Shown: positions 1 to 9,000, counted from the first letter of the stretch. The stretch is DNA of 64,000 nt from Hoeflea marina (GCF_003182275.1 NZ_QGTR01000002.1:620001-684000); one strand, 5' to 3'. Numbers and translations: made by a program. The notes: generated by a model not told the origin, from the sequence alone.

Positions 1-26
1 AGCTCGCCAGCCTGTTCCGCCGCTGA
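1..26 (+). CDS. possible 3' end of an upstream gene
   Basis: One forward frame reads LASLFRR and then TGA at 24-26, followed 54 nt later by a strong intrinsic terminator. That is what the tail of a gene entering from the left would look like. Seven residues are far too few to name a protein, and the call rests mainly on the terminator needing a gene in front of it. Confidence 0.25.
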
Positions 27-80
27 GACTGTCCGGCACGACGCAATCCGTCTGGCCGGCACCGCGACGACACCATCATG

Positions 81-115
81 AACCGCGGGGCGCCCCAGGC
101 ACCCCGCGGTTTTTC
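81..115 (+). terminator. intrinsic terminator
   Basis: A perfect 10-bp GC-rich stem (AACCGCGGGG at 81-90 with CCCCGCGGTT at 102-111) closes an 11-nt loop and runs into TTTTTC. It is a textbook rho-independent terminator and would end transcription entering from the left edge, before tRNA-Gln. Confidence 0.85.
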
Positions 116-239
116 TTTGGGGCGAATTTGTCGGCCCGGCCGCACGACAATGCTTGTGGACGGCCGCGCATTTTGCTATCCCCGCCACACTTCGGAGCGA
201 GATCCGGCGTAACCTGCGGGACCGGCCTCCGGACCCTGT

Positions 240-313
240 TGGGGCGTAGCCAAGCGGTAAGGCAGTGGTTTTTGGTACCGCCATCCCTGGTTCGAATCCA
301 GGCGCCCCAGCCA
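240..313 (+). tRNA. tRNA-Gln (anticodon UUG)
   Basis: A full cloverleaf can be drawn by hand. The acceptor stem TGGGGCG (240-246) pairs with CGCCCCA (303-309), with discriminator G310 and a genome-encoded CCA at 311-313. The anticodon stem GTGGT/ACCGC closes a loop whose positions 34-36 (272-274) read TTG, giving Gln. The T arm carries GGTTCGAATCC. No direct repeat of the tRNA 3' end was seen elsewhere in the window, so there is no evidence that it serves here as an integration site. Confidence 0.95.
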
Positions 314-769
314 AGCTTTCATTTTCAAGTCAAGAATCCAGGTTTTCCAGCACTTGTGTTTTAGCTGGGAATCAAGATTCAGGCACTGTGGTACAGGACT
401 GTCTTACACGACTTTCGTACGCCCATGTTCCCAGCCTTGGCTCAGAGCGTATGTCGGCACATCAGCAGTGTTCTCTATCGTCAGCTGGCAAACAGTATGT
501 TCTGCAAACCTGCTGCAATAGCAGGGCGACAATCTATATCGACGCTTAAACGCCTGCAGAAACCACCTGTCCGTCGACCTTGATGCGGGGCTTGTGGCGG
601 TCCAATACTCCGGGTTGGCCGCTCGATGGTTGCAACCGGTGATGAAAAAGGTGTCAGGGTTCAAACGATAGGCTGGCGAAGGGTTAGGTGGGACGCTTTT
701 CGATTTCTCGCATCCATTCGCATAGTTAAGTCCGTCAGGTCGCAGAAGCTGTGACATCAAGGTGCGATA
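314..769. other. gene-free stretch after tRNA-Gln
   Basis: About 450 bp, visibly less GC-rich than its surroundings. I see no gene. Reading frames on either strand show no recognisable domain. One minus frame ends at 546-548 with a hydrophilic tail (KPRIKVDGQVVSAGV) that could be the end of a decayed gene, but it has no start or family I know. Confidence 0.5.
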
Positions 770-1423
770 TCACAGCATCCCCGGATCTCCCGGCGTCAGG
801 CCCATGCGCGTGGCATGCCATGTGGCTTCGGCGCGGGAGGAAATCCCGAGTTTCCTGTAGATCGATTTCAGGTGACTGGCGATCGTGCTTTCCGACACGG
901 CCAGGGACTCGGCAACGTCACAATTGCGCAGTCCGCGGCTGATGAGGGCCAGAACCTCGCGCTCCCGTGACGTCAGCTTTGATGTCTCTTCGGACACCGG
1001 CCCGGTCAGGCGGAAGTGCTCCATGATGCGTCGTGCGATCGACGGCGACAGTGCGGGAACACCCTCGGCAAGCTGGGTAAGTTGCAGCACAATGCGTTCG
1101 GCGGGCTGTTCCTTGAGCAGGTAGCCGCTCGCCCCCCGCGACAGCGCGGCAACGATGTTGGCATCGTCCGCCATCACCGTGGTGACGACACCAAGCGTCG
1201 GCGCGCCGGACTGGCGCAGATGCGAGAGCAGGTCCAGGCCGTTGCCGTCGGGCAGCCCGAGGTCGATCAGGGCCAGGTCGAAGACGAAGCGGTCGACCGC
1301 CGCCCGGCCGGCGCGCAGGTTGTCGGCCATGGTGGCGGTACAGTCGGGAAAGGCTGCGCGCGCAACCTCGCCGAGCCAGATCCGCGTTTCCGACACATCC
1401 TCGACGATCAAGACGTGCTTCAT
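770..1423 (-). CDS. LuxR/NarL-family response regulator
   Basis: A 217-residue two-component response regulator. The N-terminal receiver domain (about 1-120) has the acidic pair in IVEDVSE and the phospho-acceptor Asp54 in LIDLGLPDG. The C-terminal LuxR helix-turn-helix (about 147-206) carries LTSREREVLALI and VSESTIASHLKSIYRKLG. Its ATG overlaps the stop of the sensor kinase gene as ATGA (1420-1423), with GGGGA about 7 nt upstream, so the two are translationally coupled. Probable targets are its own operon and the divergent autotransporter gene, since inverted repeats lie between them; that is inference. Confidence 0.92.
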   Translation of the reverse strand: MKHVLIVEDVSETRIWLGEVARAAFPDCTATMADNLRAGRAAVDRFVFDLALIDLGLPDGNGLDLLSHLRQSGAPTLGVVTTVMADDANIVAALSRGASGYLLKEQPAERIVLQLTQLAEGVPALSPSIARRIMEHFRLTGPVSEETSKLTSREREVLALISRGLRNCDVAESLAVSESTIASHLKSIYRKLGISSRAEATWHATRMGLTPGDPGML

Positions 1424-3573
1424 GGGTGCATCCCCTCGACTGTAGAGAACTGCGCCTTCAGGGTGAAGCCCGGGCCGCTCTCGATGATTTCCATCCGCCC
1501 CTTGAGCCCGGCGAGCCTTACGCGCATGCCGGCAAGCCCGGTGCCGCTGCCGCCGTCGCGCGGTTGATCGCCGGCAGTGCTCTGCCCGTCATCGCTGATG
1601 GTCAATTCCAGCCGATCGTCGGCGTGGCCGATGGCGACACTGACGCTGCTGGCGTTTGCATGGCGGATGGAGTTGCTGACCGCCTCGCGAATGATCGAGC
1701 GCAAGGCATTGGCGGCGACGGGGGAGACGGGTGCATCGTCGGCGCCATGCGAGGACCAGCGCAGGGCGATGCCGGCCGCGAAAAGCCTTTCCGCGGTCTC
1801 GAGCCGCAATTCGGCCAGGCTTTCATCGAGCGATTGCGGAACGCCGGTGACATTGTTGATGATATCCCGCAGATCCGACAGCGCATCCCGGATCATGGCG
1901 TCCTTGCTTTCGGGCTTCGTGCCGTGCAGGGCGCTCAGAAGCTTCGCGCCTATATTGTCATGCATGTCGCGCCCGATGCGGGCCCGTTCCTCGGCTATGC
2001 CCTGGGCATAGGCGTCGCGGCTGGCGCCGGAATGCCTCAGCATCTCGTAGAGGTCGCCCGCCAGATTGACGTCGCGTCGCGAAAACGGCGCCACCGCGGT
2101 GCCCGCGCGAACGAGCCTGAGCGGCGAGACCAGACCGCCGCCGGGGATGCTCAGAGAGCGTCCGTCAGCCTCAAAATGCGGGGCATCCGAATCCGCCGTA
2201 CTCTCCATCTGCAGGGGGCCGAAGGCGCGGAGGAGGAGGTCCTGCCACTTCCGGTTTCGCGCAGCGTCGGGAACGGTCATCGCCACGTTCACCACCTCCT
2301 CGAACATCTGCCGCTGCAGATTTTGCCGGGGCAGGAAATGCCGGGTTATCGCCGCGCGCAGGAGAATGAACAGCACGCTCACCGAGACGACGGAAATGCC
2401 AAAAGCCGGGACTTCATCAAGCGAGGTCACCGAGATGAGGAGAATGTGCACGATGGCGAAGGCGACGACGCCCGCGCCGTAAAGCAGCAAGCGGAATGTC
2501 CATATCTCGATATCCGCCAGGCGATAGCGGATAACGCTGAGCGTCATGCCGCCAAACAGGACGAGCGCTATGGCGAAGCCTGCCACCGGCGGCACATAGG
2601 CCTCGCGGTCCAGCAAAGGCGGGATGGTGTAAAACAGATTGAAAATGGCAATGCAGAGCGCCAGCGAGAAGCCGAACCAGCCGAGCGCCGTGCGGGTCTG
2701 CGGGTCACCCCTCGCGCGCAGATATTGCAGGGCTGCCGCAAGAAACGCCGCCGAAGCGGTCAGCGTGATCGGCAGATATCGCGCCACGCCCGGCACCGAA
2801 AGGCCGATCTGGAAGAATTCGATGACGCTCCAGACGGCAAAGACTGCGGCAAGCACGCCGAGCATGGACATCGGCACCAGGCTGCGCGGATAGACCAGAA
2901 ACAGCGCCAGCAGCAGCACGCAGAAGCCCAGCGATCCGGACGAGTTGAGCGCCGAGAGCGCGCGGAACAGGTGGCCGTCGAGGGCGAGCTCACGGGAGGT
3001 GTAGATGGCGGTCGGAAAGCAGCCGATCAGCAGGGCGGCGTTGCTCAGCAGCAGAATTCTTACCCCAAGGACATTCTGGCGGAAGCCGAGCGCCCAGCCG
3101 GAGATGAGCGCGCTGGTGATGCCGGCGAGCAGCTGGATCCAGAAGACGATGGGCAATGTGGCAACCGGCCGTGAACTGCCCGGCTCGAAGCTCGTCGTCG
3201 AGCCGTCCGCCAATGTGAAGGTGACCGTTCCGGATCGGACAATGTTTGCGATCTGGTGCTGGCGGACGAAGAAATTCCGATAATCCGCATAGGTCTTGGC
3301 GGCATCCGGCTCCTCGACCGCGTCGAAGGGCTGCAGGGTCACTTCCTGCCCGCCACCGGCAACCTTGCGAAGATAGTCGCCCGGCTCGAGGCCCATGGCT
3401 GGCCCGTGCGGATCAACGGCGACGACCCTCAATCCCCGCTCGACATTCTGGCCCGAAAGGGTGACCCCCATCCAGGGCTGGGCGAGTGCGATGTAGAGGG
3501 CCGCGGCAGCCAGAAGAGCCGCCGCAAGCCCGGCGGCCATGACACTCAGGAACGAGCTCTTTCGGTATTCCAA
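1420..3573 (-). CDS. membrane sensor histidine kinase, PDZ plus multi-TM plus HisKA_3
   Basis: A 717-residue kinase of the NarX/DesK type. One N-terminal membrane segment (about 10-31) is followed by a PDZ-like stretch (about 36-110, with VVAVDPHGPAMGLEPGD) and then some eight hydrophobic segments to about residue 405. The H-box is RDMHDNIGAKLLSAL with phospho-acceptor His538, the N-box is NSIRHAN near 634, and the G-box includes GSGTGLAGMRVRLAGLKG. The apparent start is TTG (3571-3573), placed just before a positively charged run and the first membrane segment; ATG at 3540 is an alternative. Its partner regulator follows in the same operon. A periplasmic PDZ sensor domain suggests it monitors envelope or peptide ligands, but the signal is unknown. 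Confidence 0.88.
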   Translation of the reverse strand: MEYRKSSFLSVMAAGLAAALLAAAALYIALAQPWMGVTLSGQNVERGLRVVAVDPHGPAMGLEPGDYLRKVAGGGQEVTLQPFDAVEEPDAAKTYADYRNFFVRQHQIANIVRSGTVTFTLADGSTTSFEPGSSRPVATLPIVFWIQLLAGITSALISGWALGFRQNVLGVRILLLSNAALLIGCFPTAIYTSRELALDGHLFRALSALNSSGSLGFCVLLLALFLVYPRSLVPMSMLGVLAAVFAVWSVIEFFQIGLSVPGVARYLPITLTASAAFLAAALQYLRARGDPQTRTALGWFGFSLALCIAIFNLFYTIPPLLDREAYVPPVAGFAIALVLFGGMTLSVIRYRLADIEIWTFRLLLYGAGVVAFAIVHILLISVTSLDEVPAFGISVVSVSVLFILLRAAITRHFLPRQNLQRQMFEEVVNVAMTVPDAARNRKWQDLLLRAFGPLQMESTADSDAPHFEADGRSLSIPGGGLVSPLRLVRAGTAVAPFSRRDVNLAGDLYEMLRHSGASRDAYAQGIAEERARIGRDMHDNIGAKLLSALHGTKPESKDAMIRDALSDLRDIINNVTGVPQSLDESLAELRLETAERLFAAGIALRWSSHGADDAPVSPVAANALRSIIREAVSNSIRHANASSVSVAIGHADDRLELTISDDGQSTAGDQPRDGGSGTGLAGMRVRLAGLKGRMEIIESGPGFTLKAQFSTVEGMHP

Positions 3574-3602
3574 TGACAGGTCTCTAACTCAAGAGACCGA
3601 AA

Positions 3603-3665
3603 GCTAGCGCATCGCCGCTAGCGCGTCTTCCGCAAAATGCTCATCGACGTCCCCTGTTCAGGGGA
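3603..3665. promoter_or_regulatory. two inverted repeats in the kinase/autotransporter intergenic region
   Basis: GCTAGCG (3603-3609) is repeated inverted as CGCTAGC (3616-3622), and TCCCCTG (3650-3656) is repeated inverted as CAGGGGA (3659-3665). Both lie between the divergent kinase operon and the autotransporter gene, so they are candidates for response-regulator binding sites. Neither has a T-run, so they are unlikely to be terminators. Role inferred from position only. Confidence 0.35.
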
Positions 3666-3799
3666 TACCGGCAGATGCGGGTCAAGGTCATTTTGGCAGG
3701 GTGCATTGCAGGCACCGCAGGGGAACGGAGCTCAGGTGACGCTTTCGCATTCCCTCGGCCGCCGGCCGACCTTCCATTGCCGTTCTGTCAGGGGTACCG

Positions 3800-6040
3800 A
3801 TGAACTCTCGAGACTTGAAATCCCTGCTCAGTGCCACGGCGCTCGGCAGTGCCTGGCTTTTTGCGATGCCGGCGGGCGCCCAGGAATATCTCAACACGCA
3901 GACCCGCGTCATAGCTGCGGGCGTTTCGGATGACGGTTCAGTCGTCATTGCCAATACCGATCCTACCGATGGCACCCCGACGAGACATGGAGTGGTCTGG
4001 ACCGAGGCTACCGGATTTACGCCGCTTGGGGGTGTCGCGCGCGGAATCCTGCAAAAGATGGATGTGCAGGGCATTTCAGGTGACGGCAGTGTTTTCACCG
4101 GATCGGCACTCAACAGTGTTCTGGAAACGGAACCCTATGGGAGCAGGACCTATCGCTGGACGGCCGCGGGCGGGTTTCAAGATCTTGGATCGTTGGGGTC
4201 CAACAATTCATCCGGGCTCGGCATTTCAGCCGACGGCAACGTGATCGTCGGATCGGCCGACGATATGAATGGGCGGCTTCGCGCGATGCGCTGGACCGAG
4301 GCGGGCGGCATGCAGAGCCTCGGTTCGCTGGACGAGCTGGAAGCATCCGCGGTGGCCTATGCCACCTCCGGTGATGGCGCAGTGGCGGTCGGCGTATCCT
4401 CCGGCTCGAACGCACCCAATCAGCGGGCGTTTTCGTGGACCGATTCCACAGGCATGACGGCGCTTGAAACTCTCGGAGCCGGCCACTCCTACGCGTTTGA
4501 TGTGTCCTACGATGGCAGGGTGATCGCAGGCAGTTCGGACCTGGGTGGCCACCAGGTTGCCGTTCGTTGGCAGGACGGCGTCATATCCACCCTCGGACAA
4601 ACCGAGCGCGGATCGATCGCTCGGGCTGTTTCAGGCAACGGCCAGGTTCTGGTCGGCGATATTGATCCGCCAAATTATCCCTCAGGCTTCCGCTGGGACG
4701 AGACCAGCGGCCTGGTGACCGTCGAGGCGTGGCTCCGGTCAAGCGGGGTGAGCATTCTTGACGGCAGCACCTACACGGCCGCTGCGACCAATTGTGACGG
4801 CAGCGTTATCGTCGGCAAGACCTCTCCCGTGTTCCGGCCTCCCTTCCTTGTCTCCGACCTCTACATTGCCCGTGGCAACGGGACCGGTCCATCCACCTGC
4901 AGCTACGTCACCGACACATCCGGTGGCGACAACAGCGGCGGCGACAATGCGGGCGGTGGCGATAATGCCGGTGGCGGCGACGGCAGCGGTGGCGACAATT
5001 CGGGGGGTGGCGATAATGCCGGTGGCGGCGACAGCAGCGGCGGCGACAATTCCGGTGGTGGAGACAACGCCGGCGGCGGCGACAATTCGGGCGGCGGTGG
5101 CGGCATGGGCCTGATCACCCTGACCGATTTGAACGCGACCCTGGGCCACGCGGCTGTCACCAATGCGACCACGGTCAACAGCGTCGGCCTGTTGCTCAAC
5201 GGCGCGGGCAGCCGGCCGCTCGACCGGCGCGCGCCGGCACAGCGCAACATCGCCTGGATCAACGGAGATCTGGGCCGGGACGATCACGGCGCCCGCGACG
5301 GCTCGGTGGCGCTGGGCGAGCTCGGCGTCGGGCGCAATTTCGGCGCGGTGCAGATCAACGGTGCCCTGGGCATCACCGGCAACCGGCAGAATTCCGCCTT
5401 CGGAGGCATCACCGACGCCCTGAGCACCTATGCGAAGCTCGAAGCGATAGGTCAGCTCTATCCCACCAATGCCGGCGGCCTCTGGGGCGTGCTGACGGGC
5501 ACGGCGCTGACTGGCAGCGCCGATATCACACGCAATTACGTGGCCAATGGAGGCTTGATCGCGAGTTCCGCCGGCAAGACCGATCTTTCCGGCTTCGGCA
5601 TCCGCGGCCGCCTGCAGTGGGAGAACATGGTCTCCCATTTCTCGCCCTTTGTCGAAGGATCGCACGCGCGCGGCTGCATGGACGGCTATACCGAGACGGG
5701 CGGGGCGTTTCCGGCGAGCTTCAACAAGCTTTGCGACAGCACAACGCAGGCCAGAATCGGCTTTGATGCCCGCGTTCCGGTTTCAGAAAAGGTCAGCGTT
5801 ATCGGCACGCTGGAGGCGGTCCACCGCTTCCAGGAGAGCGGCAGCAATGTCACCGGCGAGGTTATCGGGCTGGGCGCTTTCGAGCTGGCGGCAGCCCCCT
5901 ACCAGCAGGACTGGGTGCGGGCCGCCATCGGGGCCGAAGCAACCTTCGGAGACATGACCTTCTCAATCGTCGGCAATGTCACCAGCTCCGGCGAGACGAC
6001 GAGCAGCTGGCTCGCGGCAAGCGTGCGCACCACCTTCTAA
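3800..6040 (+). CDS. HAF-repeat autotransporter (type Va secretion)
   Basis: A 746-residue secreted protein. A signal peptide ends at about AGA|QE (residue 27). The passenger (about 30-365) is built of HAF-type beta repeats, each with a W-T/E-G-G or VGSS-like core such as GISADGNVIVGSA and AMRWTEAGGMQSLGSL. A linker (about 373-436) is made only of Gly, Asp, Asn, Ser and Ala. The last ~280 residues form an autotransporter beta-barrel with alternating hydrophobic strands, ending in the aromatic SVRTTF. AGGGG sits 7 nt before the ATG. The gene stands alone, divergent from a two-component system that may control it. Passenger function is unknown; adhesion is the usual guess for such proteins. Confidence 0.85.
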   Translation: MNSRDLKSLLSATALGSAWLFAMPAGAQEYLNTQTRVIAAGVSDDGSVVIANTDPTDGTPTRHGVVWTEATGFTPLGGVARGILQKMDVQGISGDGSVFTGSALNSVLETEPYGSRTYRWTAAGGFQDLGSLGSNNSSGLGISADGNVIVGSADDMNGRLRAMRWTEAGGMQSLGSLDELEASAVAYATSGDGAVAVGVSSGSNAPNQRAFSWTDSTGMTALETLGAGHSYAFDVSYDGRVIAGSSDLGGHQVAVRWQDGVISTLGQTERGSIARAVSGNGQVLVGDIDPPNYPSGFRWDETSGLVTVEAWLRSSGVSILDGSTYTAAATNCDGSVIVGKTSPVFRPPFLVSDLYIARGNGTGPSTCSYVTDTSGGDNSGGDNAGGGDNAGGGDGSGGDNSGGGDNAGGGDSSGGDNSGGGDNAGGGDNSGGGGGMGLITLTDLNATLGHAAVTNATTVNSVGLLLNGAGSRPLDRRAPAQRNIAWINGDLGRDDHGARDGSVALGELGVGRNFGAVQINGALGITGNRQNSAFGGITDALSTYAKLEAIGQLYPTNAGGLWGVLTGTALTGSADITRNYVANGGLIASSAGKTDLSGFGIRGRLQWENMVSHFSPFVEGSHARGCMDGYTETGGAFPASFNKLCDSTTQARIGFDARVPVSEKVSVIGTLEAVHRFQESGSNVTGEVIGLGAFELAAAPYQQDWVRAAIGAEATFGDMTFSIVGNVTSSGETTSSWLAASVRTTF
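4918..5105 (+). repeat. in-frame GGGDN-type coding repeat
   Basis: Degenerate 12-18 bp units coding for GGGDNAGG/GGGDNSGG-like blocks are repeated over about 190 bp in the autotransporter linker. Synonymous changes between units show it is not a recent slippage product. It probably forms a flexible, acidic spacer between passenger and barrel. Copy number could vary between strains. Confidence 0.8.
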
Positions 6041-6386
6041 CCGTTCGCGCCGATTTTCGTATTGTCCTATCGAGCCAGACGCCTTCGGGCTGCGGCGTCA
6101 GCGGAGAGATGCAAGTCTGATCGGTGGCGAATCTTGATGAATGTCTAAGATGTCGACAGTAGGTGCCGATGCCGAGCGCCAGTCTTTGATGGCCTTGGCG
6201 CACGTACGGTTCCGTAGCGCTCGTTGTGCGAGTTCGAATCGTGGTCTTTCCGAACATTTTCGTTGAACGGCTGACCGCTATCAGGAGCCCGATCCTTTCC
6301 AAAACTCCAGACTGCCGATGCGGCCGGTGAACCGGGTTCAGAGCTCCATATTCCTTTCAGATATGCCTCTTGGGTCGCAGGTCCGA

Positions 6387-6572
6387 TCAGATGGCTGCAG
6401 GCACCTCCTGCGTCTTGGCTGCAGATATGGGTTTGCCAAAGTAGAAGAAGGCCGCCGCGGCCACGAAGCCGATGATCAGAATCAGTCCACCCAGAAGTGG
6501 CCGGTAGCTGATCCAGGCGATGCCGATGACGGTCGGGCCAAGGACGAAGGTAAGGCCGAGGCTGGCAAAGCC
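6387..6572 (-). pseudogene. C-terminal remnant of a TMEM43-family membrane protein
   Basis: The frame reads GLTFVLGPTVIGIAWISYRP, continuing through a second membrane helix to a stop at 6387-6389. The IAWxxYRPLLG block preceded by a Leu/Pro-rich helix is the C-terminal signature I associate with TMEM43-family proteins. Only about 61 residues remain. Upstream the frame runs into antisense of the transposase fragment, so the 5' part has been lost, probably by insertion and deletion. Confidence 0.55.
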
Positions 6573-6581
6573 TGTGGCAAC

Positions 6582-6665
6582 GGGTTCGTTGAATCCATCA
6601 ATGGCCGGATGCGCGACGAACTCTTGAACGAGCACCTATTCGACAACCTGCGCCGTGCACGCAGT
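6582..6665 (+). mobile_element. IS3-family transposase (OrfB) fragment
   Basis: The frame reads FVESINGRMRDELLNEHLFD and then NLRRAR. This is the conserved segment around the last catalytic Glu of IS3-group DDE transposases (usual form FVESFNGRLRDELLNE). Only about 28 residues survive; neither the rest of the transposase nor clear terminal repeats are present. It abuts the TMEM43-like remnant directly. Confidence 0.7.
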
Positions 6666-6671
6666 CCGGTG

Positions 6672-6710
6672 GGCAATTTCAAGCGGAAATTATTTCCGCT
6701 TGAAATTGCC
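6672..6710. repeat. perfect 19-bp inverted repeat with 1-nt spacer
   Basis: GGCAATTTCAAGCGGAAAT (6672-6690) is followed by one T and then its exact reverse complement (6692-6710). It lies a few bases after the transposase fragment. It could be a fused pair of insertion-sequence ends or a palindromic relic of a rearrangement. There is no T-run to make it a terminator. Confidence 0.8.
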
Positions 6711-7267
6711 AGTTTGATCAGTCGAATAACTGACGTTATCCGCCAACAGGTTTTGTGGGGATGGCAATGGTAGTGATAATCTTTCACCCCGGACTGTCGT
6801 ACGAGACTGTTGTACATGAATATTAGAAAACATTAATTTAATAGCTTTGTCAATGTCTTGTAAGCAGAGAAGTCCTAAGTTTGGACTGCAGGCCCCAGCC
6901 AGTCCATCAATTCAAGTCAGCAATCGACAGTCTTCGGCGCCATCGGGATTCAGGCATGGTCGTGCGCGGAGGTTGAACGCGGCCGCCTCGTGCGGGCGGT
7001 CGGGATCGATCCGAGCCTGAACACAAGGCATCTCAGCCGGCGAAGCTGATGTCATCCGTGGCGACGCCGAAAATCGGACGCCTGCCGCCCGCCGTGCAGT
7101 GCAGCAGCATCGCGGTCGAAGGCATCAACACCCATCCGGACGGCGACCGGGCAGGGCTTCCCCTGCGATTCCTGCCGCTGGGTCACCGTTCCCCAGGGCA
7201 ACGCCGGGCGCGGCTGGCGACGTCCGGCCGGCACCCTCGTTTGGCGGTCGATCGTCGAGCCCAGGCG

Positions 7268-8596
7268 TCAGTCGGGTTGGCATTTGCGGGTCGAATTTCG
7301 CAGTGCCTTTTCCGCGATGTAGCGGCGGAAGGGTTCGGGCGGCATGGGCGTGGGCGCAGGCACGGCCTGGACCAGATCGAGCAACTCCGACCCTTCGCCG
7401 CAGGCGAGGTCCGCGAGCAGCGTGCCCGAGATGGTTCCCAGACTGACACCGATGCCGCAGCAGGACGACGACGCGTAGAGGCCCGGTCCGAACTTCCCGA
7501 ACATCTGTCCATGGTTCGCCGGATACGAGACGATCCCGCCCCAGGTGTGCGCGATCGGCAGTTCGCGCAGCGCCGGCCACCGATCATCGATGGCTTTCCG
7601 GTGTGCCTTGCGCACCTCGCTGAGCGCCTCGCCATCGAACCTGAGGTCGGGCTGGGCATAATTGGTCGACTTGCGCATGAGAATCCGGTTGTCCGCAGTT
7701 CGCCGCAGCGAGGCCGCACCGTGGATCGCCGGGACCAGCGAGAAGGGCTCGTTGACCGGGAAGCCCGCCGCCTGCTCTGCGGACATGGGTTCCGTCAGGC
7801 TCGCATGGGTGGCGAGGAACATGTAGCGGCCGCGGCCGAAGCCGAACTGCGGCAGGAAGATATTGCTGCACAGCATCACCTTCTCGCAGGTGATCGTGGC
7901 GGCGGGAAGCGTCACCCGGAACGGAGCCTCGCTGGACATCTCGATGACCGGAGACGCATCGGCGAGGATGACGTTGCCAGGCAGGGCGTCGGCAAGGCCG
8001 CGCAGAAGTGCGGCCGGCTGGACGATGCCGTTGCCGTGGATGGCGATGCCGGACCCGTAGAAATCGGTGCCGAGCTGGTGGCGCACCTCTTCCTTCGAAA
8101 CCCAGTCCACCTGGGTGCCGACCTTCTCGTAGCCTTCCTTCAGGCCGCGGAGATAGCTCTCGCCGACGGGATTGGTGCTCGCCTTGATGCGCGGCTTGTC
8201 GGACCAGTCGCAAGCGATGGCGTGCTGCCGGGTGAGCCGACGCAGCATTTCGGTGCCGGCGTTCATCAGCCTGGTCTTCTGCCGCGCGCGGTCAAGCGAC
8301 AGCCCCTTGATGCCGCCTTCCGGAGCGAGCGATTCGGTGACCACGCCCGAATTGCGCCCCGAAGCACCAAAGCCGAGGGGCAGGGCATCCACCAGGATGA
8401 TCCTGTCGTTCGGCCTGAGCTCCGCCAGCCGCCGTGCGCACGAAATGCCCGTGAAGCCTGCTCCGACAACCACCCACTCCGCGGTGTGGTTGCCCTGAAG
8501 CGGCGAGGTCGGCCGATCCTCGAGAATGGCGTTCCATCCGCTCTTCTGTCCGTCTCCCGGCAGGAGTGGTGGTCTGATCGAGGCCCGTATTCCCAT
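7268..8596 (-). CDS. FAD-dependent oxidoreductase, DAO family
   Basis: A 442-residue flavoprotein of the D-amino-acid/glycine oxidase fold. The dinucleotide-binding motif VVVGAGFTGISCARRL lies at about 42-57, followed by an FAD-contacting GFGASGRNSG, and the C-terminal FAD segment includes SSSCCGIGVSLGTISG. Its length and GASGRNSG motif resemble the gamma-glutamylputrescine oxidase (PuuB)-like group, which oxidises secondary amines. ATG at 8594-8596 was preferred over the earlier in-frame start because GGAAG stands about 9 nt upstream. It is transcribed alone, with a predicted LacI-type operator 46 nt before the start, which ties it to the neighbouring catabolic island. The amine substrate is unknown. 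Confidence 0.85.
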   Translation of the reverse strand: MGIRASIRPPLLPGDGQKSGWNAILEDRPTSPLQGNHTAEWVVVGAGFTGISCARRLAELRPNDRIILVDALPLGFGASGRNSGVVTESLAPEGGIKGLSLDRARQKTRLMNAGTEMLRRLTRQHAIACDWSDKPRIKASTNPVGESYLRGLKEGYEKVGTQVDWVSKEEVRHQLGTDFYGSGIAIHGNGIVQPAALLRGLADALPGNVILADASPVIEMSSEAPFRVTLPAATITCEKVMLCSNIFLPQFGFGRGRYMFLATHASLTEPMSAEQAAGFPVNEPFSLVPAIHGAASLRRTADNRILMRKSTNYAQPDLRFDGEALSEVRKAHRKAIDDRWPALRELPIAHTWGGIVSYPANHGQMFGKFGPGLYASSSCCGIGVSLGTISGTLLADLACGEGSELLDLVQAVPAPTPMPPEPFRRYIAEKALRNSTRKCQPD

Positions 8597-8641
8597 GACG
8601 ATGCTTCCGTTCACTAGCTTGCAGGATGATTTCGGCGATAA

Positions 8642-8656
8642 TGAACACGTTTGCAA
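8642..8656 (-). promoter_or_regulatory. predicted LacI-family operator, site A
   Basis: TGAACACGTTTGCAA is the reverse complement of TTGCAAACGTGTTCA and differs from the 15-bp repeat found at 14169-14183 only at the two central bases (AC for GC order). It has dyad symmetry with a central CG, typical of LacI-family sites. It lies 46 nt upstream of the FAD oxidoreductase start. Confidence 0.55.
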
Positions 8657-9000
8657 ATATGTGTCAACTTTATGCGCCGACTTTCCGGAGCGGCGAGGTG
8701 CCCGATTCGGCCCGCCCGGCGGCCACCCCCGGCGATCATGACCATCCCTCGCGGCGGTTTGGGACTGGAGGACGTTGACCTTGCCGAAAGCACGGAGCCG
8801 AAAGCACGGAGCGGGTCATCTGTCGCGAAAATCACAGCATATTCTGATCCCGTCAGGTCATTTCCGTTGTGGAAGCAGAGACGGCGGCGCGTCCGGTTTT
8901 CGTCAGCCTTCACCGCCTTACGAGCCAATGCAGGCCGGCGCGGCAATCGGCCGGGCAATCAGGTCATCTCAAGGCTGCGCTCGACACCTCGTCCCATGTA

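Larger units (their letters stand above)
6041..7267. other. gene-poor scar region
   Basis: About 1.2 kb with no intact gene. It holds a truncated membrane-protein gene (6387-6572), a transposase fragment (6582-6665), a perfect inverted repeat (6672-6710) and an AT-rich patch (about 6775-6860). The rest, 6041-6386 and 6860-7267, shows no recognisable coding or RNA feature on either strand. Confidence 0.6.

Noticed and set aside
240-313. tRNA-Gln as an attachment site for an integrated element
   Set aside because: No integrase gene and no direct repeat of the tRNA 3' end were seen in the window.
404-760. 118-codon minus-strand frame after the tRNA
   Set aside because: No recognisable domain, no convincing ribosome-binding site, and an unusual composition; kept only as part of a gene-free stretch.
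1426-3174. Long plus-strand open frame opposite the sensor kinase
   Set aside because: It has no domain, an implausible Arg/Glu/Gly-rich composition, and lies wholly antisense to a kinase with clear H, N and G boxes.
4918-5105. Repeat array in the autotransporter as a possible CRISPR
   Set aside because: The units are in-frame, degenerate and contiguous, without uniform spacers or cas genes; it is a coding repeat.
6215-6260. GAGTTCGAATC sequence resembling a tRNA T arm
   Set aside because: No acceptor, D or anticodon stem can be drawn around it, so it is not a tRNA gene and not a convincing remnant.
7049-8617. 522-codon plus-strand open frame opposite the FAD oxidoreductase
   Set aside because: Antisense frame without recognisable motif; the minus-strand protein has clear FAD-binding motifs.
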